64,000 nucleotides of DNA from Ifrita kowaldi (Eukaryota; Chordata; Aves; Passeriformes; Cinclosomatidae), in contig VZRS01002615.1 of the NCBI GenBank assembly GCA_013398055.1, positions 54,706 through 118,705 of the forward strand, given 5' to 3'. A model generated the notes under the pieces. It saw nothing but the letters and a program-made list of their open reading frames with translations, did no database searches and had not been told where the DNA came from. This document shows positions 1-11,100 of the stretch, piece by piece (within the stretch, counting starts at the first letter, position 1; each line of letters begins with the position of its first letter). The translations under genes and the position numbers were made by a program.

Positions 1-814
1 ACAAGAACAGTAATCACTTAGTTCAACACTGAGTGATTATAATTTAAAAACACTGTGGTGTAAGCAGTACAGTTGAAATTTCAGACTGCAGTGAAGAGGT
101 CTATTTCTGAACCTAAGAATGCCAAGTTGGAAAGCGCTTTCATTCCAAGAGCTGTGTCACACCCTTCCCCAGAAGGTAATAAACTGGAGGAGTAACACAC
201 AGACTAATGAACACAGATTGTCAGGCAGGCTATTGGCTTTATCTACCCAAGGTGATGGGAGTTCAGAGCAGGGTTAATAACTAGAAGCCCTGATATGGCA
301 TGCAGTTGATGCAGAGACAGCAAAATGCAGAAAAATGTACATTGTTGTACAAAGTGCTCACACAGCACTGTCCTGAAAAGGAAAGAAGACAGAAATGCCA
401 GCTCGGACTGAAGCGGTGTTGCCAGAATAATCAGGTTTGTTAGTCCTGGATGTTCTTTCTCCTCCAACCTCAGGGCGTATACTAGAACAATAATTTATTT
501 AAAACTTTCATATATGAACTGGCTGTTGCTGGAAAGCTGCCAGGTATCATAAGGAGTAGAGCTTTATGGTTTGCTGTGTAAAAATACAGCAGTGGATTAA
601 AAGCAGGAGTATTTACAGATTTCTGCCTGCAACAGAAAAAGCTCATCGAGCAATGCAAGAAATAATGGCAGGTGACTCATCTTAAACATATAAAATGATC
701 TGCTACTGCAGGGGGATTAAGAAACAGTTGATTATTGGTAACCACATGAACAAGTATGAATTTACATATATATTTCTTACAGTTCAGTAAAACACTGAGC
801 ACTCACTAATTGCC

Positions 815-1110
815 AGGTGGACGACACCTGGGAATTAGGAGCTTTGGGAAGTCTGGGAGCTCTGGACTGGAGCTTACTCAGTGTTTAGCAAGAAGTTTTC
901 AGCAGCTGCTGCAGAGGTTGGATCAGGGTACTTATCTGGGAATTAGACGGAGGGTTTCAACAGCTGTGGAAGAGAGGGGATCAAGTAGGGGACCTTTCCA
1001 AGGACTAAAAGGAGGATTTTGGCAGCTGGGCAGCAGGCTGAGCTGAGGTGCTTATCCAGAGGGTAGCTGGAGGCTTTGACAGCTGGGAGGCCAGGCCAGC
1101 AGTGGTGCTG
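815..1110. repeat. degenerate ~60-bp minisatellite with a CAGCTG E-box in each unit
   Basis: About four to five diverged units can be aligned by eye. CTTATC/CTTACT-like starts recur at about 873, 931, 994 and 1051. Each is followed by a GGAGG-TTT/GGCTTT segment and then CAGCTG. The four E-boxes are at 903-908, 961-966, 1023-1028 and 1080-1085, a spacing of 57 to 62 bases. A further CAGCTG at 1214-1219 is outside the array. The units differ at many positions, so the array is old or under little constraint outside the shared core. The stretch is GC-richer than its surroundings, which explains a 78-codon chance frame across it. Confidence 0.6.
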
Positions 1111-4100
1111 CCTATGCTGCAGAAAGGCTGCTGAAAACTCCCTCTTTGGTAACACAGCTCTCAACACAGTTTCAGGCTTTTGGAAAGATGAACTTTTCCC
1201 TCCAGTGAGAAAGCAGCTGTCAATAAAGCCTGAAAATGTCTTTATTCAAAAACATCATTGCAAGATGAAAGCCCAAGTCAATCTTCAAGAACAACCAGTG
1301 AGCATGGCCAGAGTGTTTCTTTGAACTCTAATAGTGTGCACGTTTGAGTAGTTAGCAGAATCTTTAAATAATGGGGACCTTCTGGGGATAAAATGTAAAG
1401 TGTATTAAGTATCCTACGAAGTTGAGATTAAGTGTTAGGAGGCTGGCTTTGCTCCAAAAACATGAAAGACAGAGCTAAAACGTTATGTACATAGCAGTAG
1501 GCTCAATGATTGGAGCCTGGCAAATTTTATAAAAACAAGACAAAAATATTCTCTATTATTACTGTGCTCAGAGACCATATTCTCTATTCATTAAAAAATA
1601 CACTCAAAACAAACAAAAACGTTATATGAGCATTCCACAATGTTCTCACAGATCCTATGTGCAAAAGTCAGTCTTTGCAATATACACCCAATTCAAACCC
1701 TATAATTTATGAGCTAAATGTTCACAGAGTGGGTGGGGTTTTTGTTCCAGAAACAGATGTGCAAGAAAATCAAATCTGTTGGCATGGGAATAATACCCCC
1801 TCTTGCCTATAAAAGAAATGAACCCATGTTCACTGCTGGAGTTTTCAAGGGCTTTTATTCATAAAATAAAATATTAGTACCCAGCTACCACTGTGTTGCT
1901 CTCCTGCAGCAACAATAAAACAGCATCACTGAGGATTGCTACATCCCATTCATTCATTCACACACAGGCTTGCACACCAGCTGCCCCCTGAATCCTGACT
2001 TTCTTGTAACATTAAAACTCAGGGCCAATTCAAGCACACTAGTGGGCTTTCTGTGCCCATTTAACTGCCCTTCACTCCCAAGCGATTGGTGATTTTCCTT
2101 GTTTCCCTGCATTGAGGGGTGTGTTCTGAGAGGTGCTTCCGCGATAGAGACAGCAGAGTCAGGCCAGGAGGCAGGTGGCAGCCCATAATACTGCCGTGGA
2201 GGGTCCTGGAGAACGGAACTACAGGGCAGGGTGTTTGTGGTTTGTGGGGGGAAATGTTTAAGCAGTCCCAATTAGGAATAGCATCCAGGTAGCAGCAGGT
2301 ACCTCATGCAAAGAAGGCTCTGTGGTACTTGTGAAAAAGCAATTATAAGTTTTTCTTTAAAATCAGAAAACTGTACTTTACAAACACGGGGGGTAAGCAG
2401 AATGCCTTTGCAAGCTTCTTTTCATCCAGCACAACATTTATCTGTTGTACACAAAACATACAGGCCTTGGATGAGTGTTCAGCCAAAAGATTTGCAGGCT
2501 AAGTGCTACGGAATGGAAAGGCAAGCCCAGCATGCAGCTGCAAAGGAGCTTTGTTAGGATGGATGCTGTGGATTGACAATTAAAATAAGTCAAAAAGCAT
2601 CAGCCTCAAACTGCTCCCATCTCTGAAAATGCCATTTCTACTGTGCTCTAATGGAATGTGAAATTCCACCAGTTCTGTTACATTCATTGAGAAGAACTTG
2701 GTGGAGCTCAAGGGAAAGAATGAAGCATACTGCTGGTTTCATTCATACAAAACTTGAGCAATCACGGATTGCAACAAAAAAACATTGAAACCAAATCAGT
2801 CTTCTAGGTATGCTTTGGCTTTCAGCATGAAAATGTGCTTAAGTCTCCCTCAAAGATGTGTGGAAGCACTGACTATTACCAGGAAATAATGAAAGGGAAT
2901 GTTTCTGTCACTGCTGCAGGCATTTGTAATTGCTTTTCATAGATAGATTTGGATATGCCATATCATGGCTTCCATAAAAAAAGTGTTTGGGGTTGGTATT
3001 CTGTTAGTGAACAGGATTGTTTAGAAATAGCCTATTACATGGCTTTGGGAACAACAATTCCAAATGTATTACATTTCCAAAGGAGCGTTGGATCACTGTC
3101 AATACAAAACATGTATAGAAATTCTATTCTAGTTAGAAAAAAAGCTGGCTCTTAGTTTCTAAGTATTGTAGCTTCAAGGTTTCGCAAAAAAGCACAGAGG
3201 AGGGGCTTATTTGGTATAAAATATTGCTAATGCTCATTATGAAAGTTGGATCACAGAAATACAAAACCAGTATACATGCAAGCAATGATCCAAACAAATC
3301 AGGCTTTCTCAGTACCTCCTGAGGTGCTACTCAACAGCCTAATGCTCTCCAGCCTGCATAACTCTCTAAAATATTGAACAGGTACTTGCTTCTCTTAGAT
3401 CTAAATACGCGTCACAAAGCTGCACTGAACTTCCTCGAGGCTCCTTTCTATCATCCAAACATACTTCTTTCTAATACTTGGTCTCTCTCCAGACAAAATG
3501 AGATATACATAACTTTTCAGGTAGTAACTGCAAGAAAAGGCAGAATGTTGTGTGTAAATAACTCCAAACCCTGAGCAGCCTGACTTGGGTTTCAGAAGAA
3601 CAGCTCAGTGGACTGCATGACTGTATCAGTTCAGCTGAAACCTAATTGTGCCAAAATTAAGTCATCCTGCAGAGCTCTGGACTATGTTTTCAGATTTACA
3701 CTACATATTTGTTCCTAAATCCACACCTTCTCTCTCAACAGCCACCATTTGTGTGTATTCCGAGTCTTGTGTTTGTCTGTTTCTCAATTCACCATTTTTT
3801 TTTGGGTTCAGATCCATTTGCCATTACATACATGTTTTAGTTCAAACAGAATTGCATCTCCTTTCCGTGTGTCTCTGGTCTGTGTGTAGCATTCTGCCCT
3901 TATTATCATTTGCAAATCTGTTCTATCTTGCACAGTACATGAATCTCCTTAACTTGCTGACTCCTTCCAGATCATTAACAGATTATTAACAGGGAATTTT
4001 AACTCATGAGCTACCTGAGAACATACCAGTCTGCAAAAAAAGGATTGAATGGAATATATTATATTCAGCTGATTTAATTGCAGCTTTTGCATATCTAGGT

Positions 4101-4786
4101 GTCTGTTGGATATGCATGATGAATTATATATCTACAACGAATTTTCTTTGTCACTTTGCAACTAAAATCAGATTGAGAGTACTGCATGAACAGTGAATTG
4201 GGCATGATGTCCCTTTTAAAAACTGCATTTATTTTATGTAGATGAATCCCAGTCATTTGTGGTTCATCTCAAATGAAGGAAAACATTTGTTATCCATTTG
4301 TTATTCTTAAGGAGACAACAAACAGTAGAAGTCAGGAAGCTCCCACTGCCTCAGTAAAATGGCAGAAAGCAGAAGATTAGAGAATTTAAGGGAAGTGTGC
4401 TCAGTTGGATTAAAGCAATTGATGGCATAAAGTTCTTCAGTGAGCAAATGCCCTAAAGCATCCGGGTAGCTACGGGCTGGGGTCAGAGCACACAAGTGAA
4501 GCAATAACGTACCCTCTGTCTCAGAAACAATAAAATAATGTATTTTTTAGCACTGTTCCATGGATCAGTGCCCATTTTGAGCTTTTCAGCTTTATCTCAA
4601 GCTCCTGTGAATCTCAAAGTGAGTACCTTGTAAAGGGCTGCAAAAACAGAATCTGAACAAACTATTTGTTAGAGCTCCAATTTACCTGTCTGCTCCTGTC
4701 CCTCACTGACAAACATCTATTTCATCCAAGCTGCTCTGGAATGAAAGGATTTGGGAATATTCAGGAATCAGAAACGTTTAAATAAT

Positions 4787-4792
4787 TTTAAT
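4787..4792 (-). promoter_or_regulatory. candidate poly(A) signal ATTAAA for the read-through isoform
   Basis: ATTAAA on the minus strand lies about 90 bases after the read-through stop at 4879. A canonical AATAAA lies further on at 4228-4233 (minus). Either could end a retained-intron HDAC9 transcript. No strong GU-rich downstream element is visible, and such hexamers are frequent in AT-rich intron, so this is only a positional candidate. Confidence 0.15.
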
Positions 4793-4878
4793 GGGTTACT
4801 TTTTCAAGGCTAAATACATGGCAGAAGCAAAGAGATGTTGAAGAAACAAAAATAAAAGCATAGATATATAAAAAAATA

Positions 4879-5015
4879 TTAGACACAGCATGTCAATTTA
4901 TACATAAAACATTTTCCCACTCTTTTCTCTGAAACAATAATGTCTATGACATTAATTAATAATAAAAAAATAACCCCAAGCCCACAAACCCACCAACTCA
5001 AACTGAGAAACATAC
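4879..5015 (-). other. HDAC9: possible intron-retention C-terminus of HDAC9 (45-residue tail)
   Basis: If the gtatgt donor after EIQ is not used, the frame stays open for 45 codons and stops at 4881-4879. It opens SMFLSLSWW and contains a hydrophobic run, LGVIFLLLINVIDIIV, at 4933-4980, followed by a Lys/Arg-containing end. Mammalian HDAC9 is known to have a shorter isoform formed by reading through this same donor, which ends after a few residues (SMSLKFS, from memory). The first residues here (SMFLSLS) resemble that. The long hydrophobic extension is seen only in this sequence, and whether any transcript uses it is unknown. The sequence shows an open frame, not expression. Confidence 0.35.
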
Positions 5016-5100
5016 TTTGAATTTCAGTGGTCTTTTTTAAAGAAGCTATTGCATTCATATTGGGGATTTGGTGCACAATATCTTCCGGGAGAGGCTCCAG
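5016..5100 (-). CDS. HDAC9: HDAC9 coding exon after the catalytic core
   Basis: This is an 85-bp exon on the minus strand with a strong acceptor (attctattctttcag) and donor (gtatgt). It reads 28 codons plus one base. The peptide runs LEPLPEDIVHQIPNMNAIAS, then LKKTTEIQ. Human HDAC9, from memory, has LEPLAEDILHQSPNMNAV here, and HDAC4 has LDPLPEKVLQQRPNANAV. EDI-x-HQ-x-PNMNA therefore identifies HDAC9 rather than its paralogues. The donor leaves a phase 1 intron, consistent with a next exon completing Ser and continuing KYW as in mammalian full-length HDAC9. I could not find that last exon in the 5 kb downstream, so it probably lies beyond position 1. The same frame stays open past the donor (see the read-through entry). 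Confidence 0.94.
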
Positions 5101-8100
5101 CTGAAAGAATAGAATAGAATAATATAAATATTCAATAAGCCACAGGGACATAAAACAAACTGAAACAATCTAATCCTCAGGAAAAGCTCAGCCCAAGAAC
5201 TGGTTAATATGTTGCTGGTATCGGTTCTAAATGTATAGTCATGATTTTGTTTTCTGTTTTCCAGCCATGTAATTGAATTCCAAGGGGCTTTTCTATTGGC
5301 TGCAAGACTAATCTATGGAGTCTCGGAAGCAGGTGCATGTCTGTGTATTATTCATTAAAAAAATGCTAGTTATTTGTGTAATTTTTGTAGGTTCCTCACA
5401 AACCAAATTCCACTGCGTCTGTATACGCAGCTGGGCACTCCAAACAAAACTTTGCTGAAGCCACATTGGAACCAAAGTGTGCACTCTATTATCTTTATTT
5501 TTCTGGTGTTATTACATCTAACCATCTTACACATTTTAAGGTTTATAGGGGAAAACCATAAAACACAGCTGCTTTTACTAGCTTAACATTAATTTCAAAT
5601 AAAATAGTAAATAAAAAACGGTTATGCAGATTAGCAGTAGGAGTTCCCTAAGCAAGTTTTTTATAGAATCAGCTGGATTTTAATTAGCTAGTTTTAATTG
5701 TACATTCTTTGAGTAGGGCTGCATTAGCAGAAAGAAGTGTTCAGTTGCTGCATAGTAATTTTTGCCCTGCAATCAATAAATATAAAAAGCAAACTGTATT
5801 TTCAAATTCACCCACATGTGCTTTTTCGGCCACCTTCCACACATCTTCTCCTATGGAAAAAGGGTAAAAAATTGTTTGGGCTAAATGTTTCTCCTTGCAC
5901 TGTAATAACTACATTCTCCTTGAACTCTGCTGAGAGCCACAAAGCCCTTCTACTTCCCCACATAAGCGGCCATGGCTGGGTGTGCAGGCGTGAGTCCTGA
6001 GGAGTAGCAACTGTGTCAAGGTGGACAAAAATGAGCGATATCAATACCAATCTCTCCTCTCTAAAGCTAAGGAAGTTCAACCATCGTTGACAGGAGACAT
6101 CTGTACTGCAGACAAAACTCCTTTCTTAAGCCTGCCTGGGTCTATTTTAAACTAGGTCAAGTGAAGCCCACCCAAGGAGCTTCCTTTGTGAAGTTAATAG
6201 TTCAGTAGCCATCATATATTGTCCTCCAGGTTGCTACTGCTGCATTGCTACTCACCAGCTAGATAAAATCAACTTTGATCCAAGCACACATAGTGGGAAG
6301 TAACTGCAGTGTGGATACTCCCTCAGTGGTGCTATTTTAAGCAAGCTCAGCTACAAATCCCAAAACTTCTGGGATCCTGCCACTACAATCAGCAGTGAAT
6401 GCCTGTCAATGACAAAGACATTGCAAATATCACCAGTCTTTTGGAGTCTTGGTAACTAAAATGAATAGGGTTGTTCGTGTCATTATTTCCTTAGAAGCCC
6501 ATAAGGGATTGCAGCTGGAAGATTTTCTTCTGGCTAGAAACAATAGCACTATGTTTTGTTTTCAAACAGCATGAATCAGTCCATTCTGCACAGTGATCAA
6601 GTGTGCGGAGAAGTTCTGGTTGGACCTGACTGGGTCCCAGCTCTACTTGGGTACCAAAGAGGCCAAAGTGAAAAGAAAGATTGTTGCTATCAAATATGTA
6701 TCATGGATTAGCACAAGAACAGCAATTACAATACAAACAATATTTCAGATACTTTTGCAATCCTTGAACCACATTTACTGCATCATCTTCATAGGTGGCT
6801 CTATTTGGTAACTCTTTCAGGTGCCTGGGGGCAAACTGTGTATTTATGAAAATGCCAACCAACAGATCAAGCTTTACAGATTTTAGAAAAATAATCCATA
6901 TAATAACCTTAACAATCCATACCTTGAGATATGCAGATAAATAGCATTTGCTTTACCACTAGTCATTTTCATTTTAAAGTAATCTATCATTTGGCCAGGA
7001 AGAATACAAAACCCTGAAGCTCTATTTGGTCATGCTGGGTGCAGGAAAGCATAAGGGGAAGCAAAGAGTAGTTTAAGGTTTTGTTTCATCAATTTCCTAA
7101 TTCCAAAGGTTTTGATAACCAATTCACTTCCCTGAAACAGAAAAAAATAGCTCCAGGCCATAGCAGTAGGAATAATAGTAAAAGGCATGGAATTGCCAGG
7201 CTGCAGTATGTGGGAGCTGTGTCTTGGTTTGCCCTTTGAGTACCCCAAGATTCTTTAGGCAGACCTTTTGTACTAACTATATGCAGACCCTTTGTACTAA
7301 TTATTAAGATGGGAACAACTGATGTAGAACCAGTTAGAGAAGATTTTCTATTAAAGGGTGGATATTTGGTTGCCCTCCTTGAAGCTGGGTTTTTGCAAGA
7401 GCCAAAACCCAAAAGGTTTGATTTTCCCTGATATATCAAAACCACCTCTTTATTTATCAGTATAGAACTTTTTAAAAAAAAAGTAAGCCTCATTTGAATA
7501 TCTAGACATATCAGGTGAATATTTAGAAATGGCAAGTGTGTTTTTAGAAATCAGCATAAGCTGATGAATCCTTAAAGAAAAGAATGAAAAGGGTAAAACA
7601 TCTAACACCTATCCCAATCATTACTCCATCTGTTACCACTACTAAGTTTTGTAGGTGAGTATAATGGCCATGTTTGATAATTTCCTTAACTCTTTTTTCC
7701 ACAAAACTTTCATTTTGTATCCCAAGCTTGGCTGAAGCAGGCTCCTAAGCCTTTCTGTCTCCTTACCCTTAAGTACAACACAACAGACCTTGGACCCTCT
7801 TTCATATCAGGGAAACTTTATCAGGCTCCACAAGTAAGTTCATTACATCATATATCCTGCTCAGCCCAAAATGCAGTTCCATTACAAAAACACTGCAGAA
7901 ACAAAGCCAGTGGGCTATGGCTTCTGTACACTTTGAATTGAGACTGCCTGCATTCAAAAAAAGGATTCTCTTGGCAGTTATCCACTGGTTGCATACAACT
8001 GTATAGACACAGAGGTGTCCCTGGAAAATATCAGCAGTTAGATCCAATACTGAACAAAAGAAATTACTCTACACCTGGCAGATATGGCACCATCACCTTC

Positions 8101-11100
8101 CCTCCTACACTTATTGGCATTCAGATCATGAACTCTATTAAATCTGGAGGCTAATAGAAAAGAAGCTGAAAAGAGCACTGGAAAGACACCATCAGGAAAG
8201 AAACCTTTCAGAGAAGAACAGCTTAAGTCTGCAGAAATAACCAAACCACTGGAGAGACAGTTTGGACCAGACACAAAGGGTCACATTTTCAAAGCTTTTA
8301 CATGGCTGAATTGGGCTTTTGTGTCCAAAGTAGAAGATGAAAGTAGAAACTGCATCCACTAATCATTTTCAAAGTAGGAAAAACAATGTAAATGGGCAAA
8401 AAATCACTTGGTATGCCAAAATCTGCCAGAGGCATATCAACAAATGTTTGAAGAAGGAATTAACGATGGAAATTTCATGGGACCAGAAAGGGATCTGAAT
8501 TGATCCTTGGGAACGTGGAGAGAATCTGAAACTACAGCAGTCTGTATTGAGCTGAAAATTCAAGCAATATCCGCATCTTCTTTAGCACTGTCATGTTTGA
8601 AGTACCGAGATTAGCTTCGGTGAAGAATGTTGCAGAGTGCAGTTAGAGATTACTGACAAGTGAGGCAAGTGTAAGCATAACGTAAGGAGCACGTCTGCCA
8701 GAAGCAGAGGAAGGGGAGGAGGCAGGCTCCTCAGGGATGCCAGGATTGCAGGGGGAAGAATCACAACCCCCCTTTCTTTGTTACACTGTGTTAAAAACCT
8801 ATCAGCATGAGGACCGAGCTTTGCTGTTCTTAGTGTTGCCTATGATTGCAGAAGACTAAATTCAAAGGTCTCACAGGTCCTCTTACGTGTTCTTATATTA
8901 GCAATCTTCTCAGAGTTTCTGCAGTCTCTGTTTACATATAAGCACTTCAAGCAGGTATTTTTGTGATCAATGGTTACAATGCAGTAAATAAACAAATCAG
9001 ATTTCATCAGGGAATAAGTTCAAAGACACAAAGGGTGATGAGCAACTGCCAGTCCCTGAAAACCAAGCAATACCTTGGAATTATGTAACTCTGGAATCAG
9101 AATATTCTCTTTCCTTGACCAAACCACTTCCTGACTAGCACTGCCCACCTTGGGAACTTTGATGTTACCATGCTGGCCTCTGGCACACACATTACTCCAG
9201 TTTCCTATCCCGTCCAGATCTCTATTTCTAGGCTCTGGGTTTATTGAAGCAGCAGTTGACATGTTTTAGACTCGGTGTTAATTATTTTCTAGTATTAGAC
9301 TCAGATTAACAATGAGGATGTGAGATTGTGAGCAAGTTTACCATACAATTTAAAATTGATCTCAGGCCATATTCACTTCCACGAATATTTCCATTTTGGA
9401 GAGAGAAATACTTACCTGTTCTGGTAAATAACCCCTTTTAATGCAGTCCAGGCCCTCTTGGCAGAGCTCACTGCCTCGCTGGCAAGCAGCCCCAGATTCA
9501 CACTGAATTCCACAAAGGAGAAAATGCCAACTTTTCATCAGCAGCAGGAAAGCTGCAGAGTACAAGCTTTCCACTTAAATTACCATCCCCTCCTAAATGC
9601 CAGCTTAACAGATTGCAAGAAAGAAGCACATACTTCACACTCTGCAAAAAAATTGTCCGGTGTAAGTTTTCAAGCATGCTTGGGAGCCAACCAATCACAA
9701 TGTTTTGTCAAATTCTGCTTCAGACTGAAATTCAAGCCAGAAGAATATTTACTAGAAGATGTTAAATTTAGTCACTTAAAAATGTTTTCACACTTGGGGC
9801 CAAATTCAGTCTTGGCCGCCACAGTCAATGAGAGCAGACGTGCATCCTCTCTGCGCCTTTGTTGCAGGGTCCTGCTGGGCAGAGGCACTGTGGGCTGCAC
9901 TCCTCTGCTTCCTCTGTGCAAGGAAGAGCATGACACCATCTGTGAGCAATTATCACTTGTTACAGACCACAGAAAACTGCTGTGCCATGGGGAGCTAAGA
10001 GACGCTGCCCAAACCTGTAGACAGATCAGAGGGACCAGGATGTTAGACTGACTTCTGTGTCCCATGGAGATATCACACCTGTCTGCTTTAAAAGGGATGG
10101 GACCAAGGAAGAGCTAAACCCTTAGGTTTTGAGTCTGAGAGTTTTGTCCTCGAAAGAATCCTTCCTTATTCATTCTGGCTGCAGAAGAACCCCTATCTGA
10201 AGGCAGTTATGCTGGAAATACGATGTAGGATTTAGCATACTAGACTCAAGGGAAGCCCATGCCCTACGATTTTTTAAATCCAAGTAGTGCCTCTTCAAAA
10301 ATAATGTGGAGGAAAGCAAGCAGATCCTACCCTTGCATGTGTAGAGCAGCATTACTTACCACCACCTGGACCTGAAAGTCATAGCAGAGCTCTTTATAGC
10401 ACCATAACTAGGATTGATAAAATAGTGTGGAATTTCCATACTCCACGATGAAGATTTTGGGGAAAAATCTTGGTATTCAACCCAATTTTCACAGATTTCT
10501 TAGAATAAAATACAAATCTTAATATTCAATGGTTTTCTTAATTCAAGTAATATGTGTATCTATATACACTTCAAGAATGAGTATTTAAATCTATATAATC
10601 AATGTGTGAAAAAACTGTAGAATCATTTAAAGAGTGTCACAATAAGAGGAAGACTTTAATTTTCAGCATGCATATCACAATCTCAGAAAGGTTTAAAAGC
10701 AATGATTCTTTTGGAATTATCTGAATGCATTTTTTCCTTTGTTTTGACAGATGCTCTGAATGGACAAGCTCTCAAATCATGTTGAGAAAATTCAGGGATA
10801 TCTTAAGGCAGCTGATGGTCATCTTGCCTTTTCACCTTCCAGAAGGTTTTCCATGTTTACATTTTGGATTTCAAGGGAACCCAGCTGCTTGATCTCTTCT
10901 CACCCCTTAGGAAGATTTCCTTCCAAGGAGATAACCTACAGTGCTTCTAATTAGGTCTGCAAATGGCCAAATGGATTTTTCTCAAAGTGACATGGAAACT
11001 TTCTGCTTGTAAACAGAAGCATGGAGACGAAAACCTAAGATATCAAAATATTTTAAAAGCAATTTTATATGTAAACCTTCTAATTAAAAATTGATTGTTA

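Larger units (their letters stand above)
1..5015 (-). other. HDAC9: HDAC9 intron / 3' region downstream of the third exon
   Basis: This stretch follows the EIQ exon in transcription order. Apart from the possible read-through tail and the E-box minisatellite at 815-1110, I see no gene in it. A 105-codon minus-strand frame at 1954-2271 with AATAAA at 1854-1859 (minus) has no recognisable domain and no clear splice acceptor. The expected terminal HDAC9 exon (KYWKS..., ending near EPMEEEPAL in human) was looked for on the minus strand and not seen. Confidence 0.7.

Noticed and set aside
1854..2271. 105-codon minus-strand frame followed by AATAAA, considered as the HDAC9 terminal exon
   Set aside because: The peptide bears no resemblance to the KYWKS...EPMEEEPAL end of HDAC9, and there is no convincing acceptor in frame.
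7089..7535. 148-codon minus-strand frame with a hydrophobic stretch
   Set aside because: The hydrophobic run comes from T-rich intron sequence. No family is recognisable, and it spans the 24-bp duplication.
9458..10051. 197-codon plus-strand open frame
   Set aside because: There is no recognisable domain, signal or splice context. Overlapping minus-strand frames of similar quality exist, and the patch is merely GC-richer.
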